A stretch of 64,000 nt of DNA from Bacillota bacterium (GCA_017522185.1 JAFWZZ010000010.1:1-64000), one strand, 5' to 3'; positions 17,817 to 25,126 are shown, counted from the first letter of the stretch. The notes: generated by a model from the sequence alone, not told the origin. Numbers and translations: made by a program.

Positions 17817-18236
17817 TTACGCATTCTTCATAAGCCGCAGAAAGTCAGCCGGCGTTACTGCCTGCACATCTGTGTCTTCAAAATCCTTCAGGTTCCGGGT
17901 CACGATACATGCGGCCTTTGTCCTCTTTGCGGTTTCCGCGAGAACACCGTCTTCAAAATCACGATAGCCTTTAGCCAGCGCATTTCTGCAGTCTTCAGCA
18001 AGGGTATCCTCTATCAGGAAAATATCCAATAAATCGTACAGTTGTGCACTTGCCGTCTCCCTGCTTTGTACTGCTTTCCTCATATGATAGTAAATATCGG
18101 TTACTGATTTTGCTGCAATCCTACCTTGAACCTTCTGTTTGACGACAAGAGAGAGCACCTCATAGGCGCTTTCCCAAAAGGGCTCTCTTTTCTGCAAAAC
18201 ATCTAACACAACACAAGTATCAATCAAGATTTTCAT
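17817..18236 (-). CDS. PIN-domain toxin
   Basis: The 139-residue PIN domain (VapC-like RNase fold) carries acidic residues of the Mg2+ site: ILIDTCVVLDVL (Asp6, Asp12) at the start, Asp and Glu in the middle, and GVLAETAKRTKAACIVTRNLKDFED near the C-terminus. PIN toxins cleave RNA, often tRNA. It overlaps the antitoxin gene by 17 bases, the classic coupled toxin-antitoxin arrangement, and ends at a terminator. Confidence 0.87.
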   Translation of the reverse strand: MKILIDTCVVLDVLQKREPFWESAYEVLSLVVKQKVQGRIAAKSVTDIYYHMRKAVQSRETASAQLYDLLDIFLIEDTLAEDCRNALAKGYRDFEDGVLAETAKRTKAACIVTRNLKDFEDTDVQAVTPADFLRLMKNA

Positions 18237-18447
18237 ATTCCGTCAGACGCCCCTTTCTTATCTCTTCAAAATCTGCATCTTCTGGCAGAATCCCAATCAG
18301 TGAATTAAGCTTTTCAATTTTATCTTTATATGCATTGCATAACATGCTGACCACCCTTCCATTCTTTGTGATATAAATATCTTCCTCCTCGGATTTCTCT
18401 AGATACATGCTCAGGTTTTCCTTCAGTTCTGTTGCAGTGATAATCAT
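18220..18447 (-). CDS. Phd/YefM-type antitoxin
   Basis: The 75-residue product starts IITATELKENLSMYLEKS and has ITKNGRVVSML, the Phd/YefM N-terminal DNA-binding fold, and an acidic C-terminal tail that should clamp the toxin. AGGAGGGG precedes the ATG. The promoter is overlapped by a palindromic operator, consistent with autorepression by the complex. Confidence 0.87.
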   Translation of the reverse strand: MIITATELKENLSMYLEKSEEEDIYITKNGRVVSMLCNAYKDKIEKLNSLIGILPEDADFEEIRKGRLTEYENLD

Positions 18448-18471
18448 CGTATTCCCCTCCTTTTTGCCTTC

Positions 18472-18500
18472 ATTTTATGATATTTCGTACGATTTGTCAA
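18472..18500 (-). promoter_or_regulatory. Promoter of the toxin-antitoxin operon
   Basis: TTGACA (18495-18500), 17-bp spacer, TAAAAT (18472-18477) on the minus strand, 25 bases before the antitoxin start. Confidence 0.87.
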
Positions 18501-18519
18501 AGATTTCGTACGAAATATC
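18479..18519 (-). promoter_or_regulatory. Palindromic operator of the toxin-antitoxin operon
   Basis: A 14-bp inverted repeat (GATATTTCGTACGA at 18479-18492 against the arm at 18504-18519) brackets the -35 box. Each arm contains its own TTCGTACGA palindrome, giving four half-sites, as expected for cooperative antitoxin-toxin repression. Confidence 0.85.
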
Positions 18520-18543
18520 AACGCGAGAAGAACGATTAAGGCA

Positions 18544-19389
18544 CTACTCCCATTTCGGGGTACAGATCTGATCCGTTGCGCGGTGATAATAGTAAGCGTG
18601 ATCCGAAAGCATATCCTCTTCTTTCAGGATGGCCTCGTTAGCCGAAGCTACGATACGGTTCAGCTCCCTGACATCCTGTCCCACGTCCGGAATGATAAAT
18701 ACCTCGTTGAGTGAACCGGGCAGAATGAACAGGTCGCTGTCCACATCTTCTGCCAGATCTGAAAGTACGCCAGGGTACAGTAATGCAGAAGCCCCGGATA
18801 TGCATAGCTGATTAGACAGAACAAAGAGTCCGCTTTCCGACATCCGCAGATCCAGAGGCAGCATATCCGGTGTATTCTTTATGGACAGTTTATACAGATC
18901 TTCTTCTGTCAAATCCAGCTCTTCCGCCATCTCTTTCGTTACGATTGCACTGTTGATGCCGTCCTGTTCCGATATCAGAACCACGCGATAGATCAGGGCA
19001 AGGTCCATGATCAGCCTGTGGGGCACGCCTGCAAGAAGACGTTCATTTCCGCGCTGCGGTATCAGAACAAAGATAATATTGTCTTTTGGCAGGTCTCCCG
19101 CATCACAGATGTCTATCTTCGACAGATAATCCATCCCGATTACAAAAATGGCAGCGGCCTTCTGACAGGTTTTTGCGAAATTACTGCAGTTCTCGTAATA
19201 GTCAAAAAGCTCATCCAGATAAAGTGTCGGACTGCCACCGTATCCGCCCGGCGGCATCACATGCAGCGCCTCCCTCGTCCCGTTTACCTTCACGATTTCG
19301 TGAACAGATACCTGCCAGTTACGATATTCTGCCGGCAGATATTCCGTCAGTTCAGCTGTTACAGCTGTCTTAAACGCCTCATAATTCAT
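18544..19389 (-). CDS. DUF5688 family protein
   Basis: The 281-residue cytoplasmic protein resembles DUF5688, a family of unknown function frequent in Lachnospiraceae-type genomes: an N-terminal MNYEAFKTAV helix, VNGTREALHVMPPG.GGSPTLYLDELFDYYE, mid-protein NTPDMLPLDLRM, and a C-terminal LFILPGSLNEVFIIPD segment. No catalytic motif is recognised. No membrane segments. It lies between the toxin-antitoxin promoter and the deformylase terminator. Confidence 0.75.
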   Translation of the reverse strand: MNYEAFKTAVTAELTEYLPAEYRNWQVSVHEIVKVNGTREALHVMPPGGYGGSPTLYLDELFDYYENCSNFAKTCQKAAAIFVIGMDYLSKIDICDAGDLPKDNIIFVLIPQRGNERLLAGVPHRLIMDLALIYRVVLISEQDGINSAIVTKEMAEELDLTEEDLYKLSIKNTPDMLPLDLRMSESGLFVLSNQLCISGASALLYPGVLSDLAEDVDSDLFILPGSLNEVFIIPDVGQDVRELNRIVASANEAILKEEDMLSDHAYYYHRATDQICTPKWE

Positions 19390-19403
19390 TTCTTTTCCTC
19401 CAT

Positions 19404-19447
19404 AAAAAAAGGCCCTCTCACCCGCCGCTCTGCAGGTAAAAAAGCCT
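19404..19447 (-). terminator. Probable terminator of def
   Basis: On the minus strand AGGC and GCCT bracket an ACCTGC/GCGGGT inner stem, followed by T7. The long unpaired arms make it a weaker candidate than others here. Confidence 0.5.
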
Positions 19448-19482
19448 CATACTTCACTAAATTCTCATATTATTCTATTTTG

Positions 19483-19980
19483 CTATTTTCTGTATTCGTT
19501 GATATCACCATAAAAGAATGATTTCTCATCGATGGCCCGCATGGTGGCAGTGATGCCGTCCAGGTGATCATATTCATGCTGGATCAGTTCTGCCAGATCC
19601 CCTTCTAAATGCAGTTCCTGTCTTCTCCACTGCATATCATAGAAGGTGATGATACAACGCTTATACCGTTCCACCTTTACCAGGAAGCCAGGGAAGGACA
19701 TACAGTCGTCCATCACAATCATCTTCTCGTCGTCCGGAAACTGCAGCACCGGATTGATCATCGGTACCGGATGGTCAATGTACATATACAGGAGTCTCTT
19801 CTGCACGCCGATCTGTGGTGCAGCAACAGCTCTGCCTGCACCATGAACCCTTTTGTATTCCATGAGGGTATCGTGCAGGTCTTCCACGACAGCTTCGATT
19901 TCTTTAATGTTCTCCTTCTGATACTCTGTAGATTTCACATACAGACTTGGATTGCCCAGTTTTAAAACTTCTTTAATCAT
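19483..19980 (-). CDS. def: Peptide deformylase (divergent)
   Basis: The 165-residue protein removes the N-formyl group from nascent chains, a metal-dependent reaction. Motif I reads GRAVAAPQIG; motif III HEYDHLDG gives the two His ligands and catalytic Glu (about 136-140); motif II reads DDCMS where the canonical sequence is EGCLS, keeping the Cys ligand but replacing Gly by Asp. This matches a divergent deformylase-like subgroup, so a second canonical def may exist elsewhere. GGAGG precedes the ATG. It follows the Tad-like cluster but has its own probable promoter. Confidence 0.87.
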   Translation of the reverse strand: MIKEVLKLGNPSLYVKSTEYQKENIKEIEAVVEDLHDTLMEYKRVHGAGRAVAAPQIGVQKRLLYMYIDHPVPMINPVLQFPDDEKMIVMDDCMSFPGFLVKVERYKRCIITFYDMQWRRQELHLEGDLAELIQHEYDHLDGITATMRAIDEKSFFYGDINEYRK

Positions 19981-19999
19981 GGTCCACCTCCTGTTTGCC

Positions 20000-20086
20000 C
20001 TATTGTAACATAATCAAATCCATCTGAAAAGCCAGCAGTTTCATTAAAAAAAGAATCATTGCGGCCGTCACAATCAGGTTATCCAT
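20000..20086 (-). CDS. Possible 28-residue hydrophobic peptide
   Basis: An ATG at 20086 opens a 28-codon frame (starting MDNLIVTAAMILF) that overlaps the stop of the preceding pilus gene by 8 bases, the same coupling style as the rest of the cluster. It is hydrophobic and Met/Leu-rich. The region also contains the likely def promoter, so the frame may be fortuitous. Confidence 0.3.
   Translation of the reverse strand: MDNLIVTAAMILFLMKLLAFQMDLIMLQ
20002..20030 (-). promoter_or_regulatory. Candidate promoter of def
   Basis: TTTTCA (20025-20030), 17-bp spacer, TACAAT (20002-20007) on the minus strand, 22 bases before the def start. Moderate match to consensus. Confidence 0.45.
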
Positions 20087-20411
20087 TCTCCGCCTCTCTT
20101 TCCCACTGGTATCTGCCGCTGTTCTCTTTCGGATCTATCCCCCAGAACGCCGGTGCGGCCAAAATACGCTTCACAGGTGACGTAACTACAAAAACGCCCT
20201 GTTGCTCCTCCACGCTGATTTCATCCGTCTCACAGCCCATTATATGCCCCAGACCGGATTTCAGCCTTTCCACATCCCTGTGTTCACAAAACTGTTCCAC
20301 CATATGGCTTCCGCTTTCCAGCTGCAAAAGCAGTTTCTGGTTATGTACAAACTGGGAAAGCAGCGCCATCAGGACCAGGAGACAGGCTGTCATCGTAATC
20401 AAATGCTTCAC
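20079..20411 (-). CDS. Small membrane-anchored protein of the Tad-like cluster
   Basis: A 110-residue product starting at GTG 20411, with AGGAGG 5 bases upstream. One N-terminal hydrophobic segment (about 5-22) is followed by a soluble domain with no recognised family. Size and layout resemble a minor pilin (TadE/F-like pseudopilin) or a pilus assembly accessory, but no type III leader or GxxxxEY cleavage motif is present. It starts 10 bases after the second small peptide gene. Function inferred only from context. Confidence 0.6.
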   Translation of the reverse strand: MKHLITMTACLLVLMALLSQFVHNQKLLLQLESGSHMVEQFCEHRDVERLKSGLGHIMGCETDEISVEEQQGVFVVTSPVKRILAAPAFWGIDPKENSGRYQWEREAENG

Positions 20412-20420
20412 GCTGTCCTC

Positions 20421-20558
20421 CTACTCTCTGTACCACTGCAGCATCTGCTCCATCTGTATGCCTGCCGCAGTTTTCAGACTTTCTCCGTCTCCTGCGATCA
20501 TATCGAAGATCAGACATCCCAGCAGAAGAGAGCCGATTATGACAATGAGTTCTTTCAT
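20421..20558 (-). CDS. Pilin-like micro-protein 2 (45 aa)
   Basis: A 45-residue frame starting MKELIVIIGSLLLGCLIFD: an N-terminal hydrophobic helix of about 17 residues, then an acidic turn (AGDGES) and an amphipathic helix. It is a paralogue in layout of the 52-residue peptide just upstream (MK.xIxIIG.xLLG at the same place, then GDGE/GEGE and xAA). GGAG lies 7 bases before the ATG and the gene starts 2 bases after its neighbour's stop. Likely a Flp-type pilin or assembly peptide, although no prepilin cleavage motif is seen. Confidence 0.65.
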   Translation of the reverse strand: MKELIVIIGSLLLGCLIFDMIAGDGESLKTAAGIQMEQMLQWYRE

Positions 20559-20560
20559 GG

Positions 20561-20719
20561 CTATTCTCCGATCTTTACCGATTCAATCTGGGAGACGCCC
20601 CGTTCAATGACCGTTTTTGCTGCGCTTTGCAGGGATGCTTCTCCCTCTCCCAGAATCATGCTGTTTACGATAACGACACCCAGCAAAATGGTGCCGATGA
20701 TGATAATGACGTTTTTCAT
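20561..20719 (-). CDS. Pilin-like micro-protein 1 (52 aa)
   Basis: A 52-residue frame starting MKNVIIIIGTILLGVVIVN, with a hydrophobic helix at residues 4-22, then GEGEASLQSAAKTVIE and an amphipathic tail. Size and hydrophobic-then-amphipathic layout fit Flp-type pilins, but the leader with Gly before a Glu-Tyr pair is absent. It is spaced 21 bases after the TadC-like gene and is followed by a similar 45-residue peptide. Confidence 0.65.
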   Translation of the reverse strand: MKNVIIIIGTILLGVVIVNSMILGEGEASLQSAAKTVIERGVSQIESVKIGE

Positions 20720-20740
20720 ACATTCACACTCCTTTTTTGA

Positions 20741-21331
20741 TTAAAATAACTGTCCGAGAATCTGCAGCGTATCCAGAAAGATTACGACAACCGTAAAATT
20801 CAGCAGCACCACAAAGACCGTAGCTGTGGAAGTCAGCGTCGTAACCAGACTCTTCCGCTCCGCTCTCGCCATGGCTTTGGTCTTCCGCTCCGCAGAAAAG
20901 GTTTCTTCAAACCCATCCATCTGCATCACCAGCTCCGAAGGCTCTATGCAGTCCAGCTTGCTCAGAATTCTCGCAAAATCCGTTGCAGCTTTCACGGGCA
21001 CCCTCTGCGGCAGAATCCGGAAGGCAGCGTCCTGTTCACCTCTGCGATACAGAGACAGGATGTCTGCATAGACGTTTCGCAACGGTCTTCCTGCATCCAT
21101 CAGCTGCTCCAGCAGAAAATCTGCCGTCATAGGCAGTTCCTGGTGAATCAGCGCCAGGTTCTTCAGCAACACACAGCTGTGAAACAGCTCTCTTTCCATC
21201 CTGTCCTGCTGGAGGAAGTACAGGTTTTTCTGTACCATCTCCCGTATCTGTTTTCTCATGTGTCCGTCATGCTTTGCTGCAGCCGGTTCCAGCCGCTTTT
21301 TTCTCCAGAATATATATCGTCTCCATTTCAT
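20741..21331 (-). CDS. TadC-like membrane protein (short)
   Basis: A 196-residue protein whose ATG overlaps the TadB-like stop (ATGA), which fixes the start; an upstream in-frame extension would run deep into the previous gene. A cytoplasmic helical region (VLLKNLALIHQELPMTADFLLEQL... about 45-125) resembles one GspF/T2SS-F module, ending in a C-terminal membrane segment (about 172-195). It is much shorter than usual TadC (about 300 residues) and keeps only one clear membrane anchor. Likely the second inner-membrane platform subunit of the Tad-like machine. Confidence 0.65.
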   Translation of the reverse strand: MKWRRYIFWRKKRLEPAAAKHDGHMRKQIREMVQKNLYFLQQDRMERELFHSCVLLKNLALIHQELPMTADFLLEQLMDAGRPLRNVYADILSLYRRGEQDAAFRILPQRVPVKAATDFARILSKLDCIEPSELVMQMDGFEETFSAERKTKAMARAERKSLVTTLTSTATVFVVLLNFTVVVIFLDTLQILGQLF

Positions 21332-22275
21332 CAGATATCCATCTTCTCCTTTGCCAAAAATCCATGCACCAGCAGACTCACTACGTAGCAGAACACCATG
21401 GAAAAAAACCATTGCAGCCCCAGGGCAGTGCCCAGCTGATAGGCAAAAAACTTCCCCAGCGTAAAGTCAAAGAACCTGCAGGCAAAGAAAATGGAAAGCA
21501 GGAAACTGACCGGCGTCAGCCATACCAACATCATTCTTGCCTCGTGGTTTTCCCTCCTGCTATATTCTACCGCCTTGCGGCTCTGCACCATGCAGTGCAG
21601 CAGATCCTTCATTGCACCATCCACCCTTACACCATAGAGATGGGAGAACAGAATATTAGACGCCAGTACGTTGCCCCATACCGTATCAAAGGCATAGCGG
21701 AATTCTGCAAGCAGATCCTCAACCTCTTTTTTCGTCACCGCGTTCTGCAGGTCTTTTGCCAGCTGGAGGAAGAGCCGCTTCCCCAGCGGCTCTCCCTCCA
21801 GCGCCAGTGCCGCCCGTTCCAAGGCCTCTGTCATCTTGTAATCGCAGATCTGGTACTGGTTCAAAAGTTCCTGCACCAACACATCGCCCTCCCTGGATCT
21901 GCACACCCGTTTCTCATGAAGCAGGGCTTGCAACATCAGGTAAGGCATGCAGGTCAGGAATCCGCCCCACAGCAGGGCCGTATGCCATGGAACAAGCAGT
22001 GTGAACAGGATGCCCGGTATGCCTCCAAGAAGACCGCTGATCAGGCAGAACCGCTCCACCGTAGGAAAATACCGTTCTGCCTCCGCCGCCAGAATCAGCA
22101 TACGCAGATACTCCCCTGCCTTCCCGTAAGACTTCAGACTGCTCTCGTCACCAAAACTTCCCAGCTTCCGTCTCATGCGGAATCTGGTACGGCAGGCACA
22201 CCACAGCCAGTATACGGACGGATGCACCAGCATCGTCAGCCCTGCCAGGAAAACAAGATAAAACACCTTATTCAT
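21331..22275 (-). CDS. TadB-like pilus platform membrane protein
   Basis: A 314-residue protein with an N-terminal membrane segment, two around residues 75-120, a cytoplasmic GspF-like helical domain (about 130-240; VQELLNQYQICDYKMTEALERAALAL) and two to three C-terminal membrane segments (about 248-305). TadB/TadC pairs form the inner-membrane platform worked by the TadA ATPase. It overlaps the ATPase gene by 8 bases and the TadC-like gene by 4, so all three are translationally coupled. Confidence 0.75.
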   Translation of the reverse strand: MNKVFYLVFLAGLTMLVHPSVYWLWCACRTRFRMRRKLGSFGDESSLKSYGKAGEYLRMLILAAEAERYFPTVERFCLISGLLGGIPGILFTLLVPWHTALLWGGFLTCMPYLMLQALLHEKRVCRSREGDVLVQELLNQYQICDYKMTEALERAALALEGEPLGKRLFLQLAKDLQNAVTKKEVEDLLAEFRYAFDTVWGNVLASNILFSHLYGVRVDGAMKDLLHCMVQSRKAVEYSRRENHEARMMLVWLTPVSFLLSIFFACRFFDFTLGKFFAYQLGTALGLQWFFSMVFCYVVSLLVHGFLAKEKMDI

Positions 22276-23704
22276 ACCGGTTACCTTCGTAATAGGCCGG
22301 ATAGATCACATCATCCTCCAGCCGGTCTGCCTCTCCCAGTTTTTTAAACAAGGCCTGCACCTTTTCCAGATGGGCCCGTTCCTCAGGATACTTCTTCAAC
22401 TTTTCTTTCCCTCCTTCCTGATTCCAGCGCCAGATGCCTTCCTGGAAGTCGTAGGCACATACCCGACGACAGAAAACACGGTTGGTTTTGTAGTCATACC
22501 CATATTCCAACATTCCTTTCATGATCTTTTTTGATTTATCCACGGGATCCTGACACAGCTCGATGACATAGTCGAAATTCTGAAAAACCTGTGCGATCAG
22601 CTGCTGTTCGTTCCCGCCGTACCGTTCACGGATTTTTGATGCCATCCGGTAGGGAATGTTCACACCGTTCCTTTCGTGAATGGTCGCCTTGCACCGGCTG
22701 GTTCCCGTAGAAGTCATGTCAAGGGCCATACGGAAGGCCGTCCCGTCACGCATCTCCTCCATGAGCAGATAGTCGTTGTCACCCCGCAGCAGGGATTTTG
22801 TCATCTCCTCCAGCGCCTTTCCGTCGGCAACCAACTGCATCAAAGGTGCCTCCGGCATGATCTTGTGCCACGGAGTCTCCGCATCGGTTGCCAATGCCAT
22901 ACCCTCCAGATCCGTCCGCTCATGACGCTGCCAGATCTGCAGGAATGTAGTCTTGCCGGATCTTACCTGACCGGCAAACAGTACGTTGACGCCGGCTCCT
23001 ATCATGGCGAGAAACAGGGGAACCGCACCTGCCGGTATGGTCTTCCTTTCTACCAGGCTTTCGAAATCCAGTTCCTCCAGCACGTATTTTCTGAACACCA
23101 TGATTTCCTGATCCGGCTTAGTCCGGGTCCCACCATAGATGGTAATGCGGATGCCGTTTCTCAAATATACCTCGTGGAAACCGTATTCCAGCCGTTCATG
23201 AGGCGTGGCCAAAAGCAGCGTCCGTTTCAGCTGTTCCCGTCTTCTCCCGGATATACGCTGTGGCTGCAGCCGGGGCTTCCCATCGATTAGACAGTAAAGC
23301 CTGTCACCAATCAGCTTTGCCGAAGAAGACATCCTGTATGCATCCGTCATATCATAGGCCCAGGGGGCCAGACCGGCAAGTCCATACAGCTCCGCGAAAA
23401 CGGCCTCCGTCAGATCAGGATACCATGGCGGATGCCACCGTTCCAGCAGGTTCTGTTCGCTGAGCAGCATACGGATCTTCTCTTTATAAAAACGCATTTC
23501 CTCTTCATATCCCATCATGGCCCGCTTCTCCCGCTCCAGTTTCCGCTTCTTTGCCAGGTCATCCGTCTCCTTCCATTCCTGCTCAAAACTACGTCTTACT
23601 ACTTCACAAATACGAAAAAAACGATCCATCCGATCCCGGTCATCTCCGTCCGTCTGTGCCATTCGGCCCTGCAGATAGGTCTCTAAATGAAAGGTCTTTT
23701 CCAT
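22268..23704 (-). CDS. TadA/CpaF-type secretion ATPase
   Basis: A 478-residue type II/IV secretion ATPase. Walker A GQVRSGKTTF lies near residues 243-252, Walker B YLLMEEMRDG near 310, with a His-box KATIHE following. The N-terminal 110 residues are charged and coiled-coil-like, replacing the usual CpaF N-domain. It hydrolyses ATP to drive pilin export and assembly through the TadB/C platform in the cytoplasm. It overlaps the TadZ-like gene by 22 bases. Confidence 0.85.
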   Translation of the reverse strand: MEKTFHLETYLQGRMAQTDGDDRDRMDRFFRICEVVRRSFEQEWKETDDLAKKRKLEREKRAMMGYEEEMRFYKEKIRMLLSEQNLLERWHPPWYPDLTEAVFAELYGLAGLAPWAYDMTDAYRMSSSAKLIGDRLYCLIDGKPRLQPQRISGRRREQLKRTLLLATPHERLEYGFHEVYLRNGIRITIYGGTRTKPDQEIMVFRKYVLEELDFESLVERKTIPAGAVPLFLAMIGAGVNVLFAGQVRSGKTTFLQIWQRHERTDLEGMALATDAETPWHKIMPEAPLMQLVADGKALEEMTKSLLRGDNDYLLMEEMRDGTAFRMALDMTSTGTSRCKATIHERNGVNIPYRMASKIRERYGGNEQQLIAQVFQNFDYVIELCQDPVDKSKKIMKGMLEYGYDYKTNRVFCRRVCAYDFQEGIWRWNQEGGKEKLKKYPEERAHLEKVQALFKKLGEADRLEDDVIYPAYYEGNRYE

Positions 23705-24429
23705 CTCTTCACCTTCTTTTCCTCATCCACATAGTACGCCGTCAAATCCTCTATGGCTTTGGCAAAGCGGGGTGCTCCCAGAAGGTTCTTCTGCTCCAGT
23801 TCCGCCTGCCATCCGTTTTCTACCAATGGAATGACATAAACATCCTCTGTCCCAAGAATCCGGCACAGGTCTTTCTTCAAAAACAGCGCCGGATCCTTCC
23901 TGTAGCGGTTGACAATCACCTGACCACGAAACCCCAACGGGTCAAAAAAATACTGTTTTCGTCTCATGTACCGGTGCAGACTCTTCGCCTGCTGCGTGAG
24001 CACGAAAAAGCGATCGCTGCACAGGTTTAACGCTGAAACGGTCAGCCCAAGCCGGATATCGCTGCCTCCATCGATTACCACATCATCAAAATCTAACTCC
24101 ACATCCGCCAACAGAATCTGAAACGTATCTTCCATAAAGTATTCCGCAGTCAGGCTGTTTTTTGTCCCGTGCAGCATCCACAGTTCCTTCTTCTTCTCCA
24201 GACATTGGAACAATTCTTCCCGTTCCACCCTGCCGCTTCGCAAAAACGCCTTCAGATCATCAATAGAACGTCCGTTTTCCATGGGAATCACAGCCTGATC
24301 ATCGCCGCCGCTTCCGAAAATCAGAAGTACGCGCCGACCTTTCGCAGACAGTCTCTCCGCGAAGGACCAGGCGGTCATGGTAGTCCCGGTCTGACTGTCG
24401 CCGCCAAAAAATCCAATCACATGTTCCAT
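23683..24429 (-). CDS. TadZ/CpaE-like MinD-type ATPase
   Basis: A 248-residue ParA/MinD-superfamily protein. The P-loop position reads FGGDSQTGTTMTA, so the catalytic Lys of GKT is replaced by Thr; TadZ proteins are known for atypical Walker A boxes and act as polar localisers of Tad machinery. FDDVVIDGGSDIRLG is the Walker B/switch II region (about 115-129). It starts 10 bases after the CpaB-like gene. Confidence 0.75.
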   Translation of the reverse strand: MEHVIGFFGGDSQTGTTMTAWSFAERLSAKGRRVLLIFGSGGDDQAVIPMENGRSIDDLKAFLRSGRVEREELFQCLEKKKELWMLHGTKNSLTAEYFMEDTFQILLADVELDFDDVVIDGGSDIRLGLTVSALNLCSDRFFVLTQQAKSLHRYMRRKQYFFDPLGFRGQVIVNRYRKDPALFLKKDLCRILGTEDVYVIPLVENGWQAELEQKNLLGAPRFAKAIEDLTAYYVDEEKKVKRWKRPFI

Positions 24430-24439
24430 CCATTACCTC

Positions 24440-24982
24440 CTATTGATACACCAGGGCAAGCCTGCCTCCGGCTTCCGTTACCTGGCAGATATCCGCAGCC
24501 TGCGTTTTTCCTACGATGATTTCCACGGCGCCGTCTTTCGTCACTTCTACCACATCGGCTTCCGTCACCATGCGTTTTCCAAAAAACAAAAAAACCTTAT
24601 CCCCTCTGGATAAAGCCGTCGGTCTGGATGTGATCCAATCTGTTGGAAGACACATCCCGTATCTGTTCTTTGATTCATCCGGCGAAAGGTCCGGTTCCTG
24701 AAAATACGCTGCAAACAAAGGTGATCCCTTGTGAATAAACGCGGCCGCCTGCATACCGACAAGTTCCTTCCCTTCCGCAAAGGACAGGCACGGCTCATCG
24801 AAATCCAGTTTCCTGACATCCAGCATATCCTCCGTGATGATGGTCCCCTTCTCCACGTTCTGCCTCAGCACCAGGATTTCATCATAGAGAATCCGCTCTT
24901 TTCCCCATTGTTCCCAGAAGACAAATCCCGCGATACTGATACAGATCAGAAATAGACCGAAAACTCTTTTTCCACTTATCAA
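24440..24982 (-). CDS. CpaB/RcpC-like SAF-domain protein
   Basis: First gene of the Tad-like cluster. The 180-residue product starts at TTG 24982, which AGGAGG precedes by 6 bases; upstream in-frame codons lack a ribosome site. One N-terminal membrane segment (about 8-25) leads to a SAF domain (about 38-105: VEKGTIITEDMLDVRKLDF, ELVGMQAAAFIHKGSPL) and a C-terminal beta-rich part. In Gram-negatives CpaB/RcpC works at the secretin; here, without an outer membrane, it may shape the extracellular part of the apparatus (inference). Confidence 0.72.
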   Translation of the reverse strand: MISGKRVFGLFLICISIAGFVFWEQWGKERILYDEILVLRQNVEKGTIITEDMLDVRKLDFDEPCLSFAEGKELVGMQAAAFIHKGSPLFAAYFQEPDLSPDESKNRYGMCLPTDWITSRPTALSRGDKVFLFFGKRMVTEADVVEVTKDGAVEIIVGKTQAADICQVTEAGGRLALVYQ

Positions 24983-25026
24983 TTCATTCCTCCTTTCTCT
25001 CATGGGAACAAAAAGTCCCCCAAACA

Positions 25027-25054
25027 GAAAAAGAGACCTCATCTGAGATCTCTT
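25027..25054 (-). terminator. Terminator or attenuator in the Tad leader
   Basis: On the minus strand AAGAGATC pairs with GGTCTCTT (one G-U/mismatch near the loop), followed by TTTC. It lies between the promoter at 25090-25118 and the cpaB-like start. It can end the upstream EamA transporter transcript, or attenuate the pilus operon. Confidence 0.6.
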
Positions 25055-25089
25055 GTATATGTACCATTTATTTCCATTTATCCAATACC

Positions 25090-25118
25090 ATATTAGCACA
25101 TGTCGATTTCCCGCGCAA
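25090..25118 (-). promoter_or_regulatory. Candidate promoter of the Tad-like operon
   Basis: Extended -10 TGCTAATAT (core 25090-25095) with a weak TTGCGC -35 (25113-25118), 17-bp spacer, on the minus strand just after the EamA gene stop. The weak -35 suggests regulation. Confidence 0.5.
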
Positions 25119-25126
25119 GTCCCAAT

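Noticed and set aside
21274-22347. 357-codon plus-strand open frame over the TadB/TadC genes
   Set aside because: Antisense to coupled membrane-protein genes; composition is Gln/Pro/His-rich and resembles no family.
24983-25099. Trp/Tyr-rich in-frame extension of the CpaB-like protein, as a leader peptide or longer N-terminus
   Set aside because: It reads through the terminator-like hairpin, lacks a ribosome site, and the TTG at 24982 has an ideal one.
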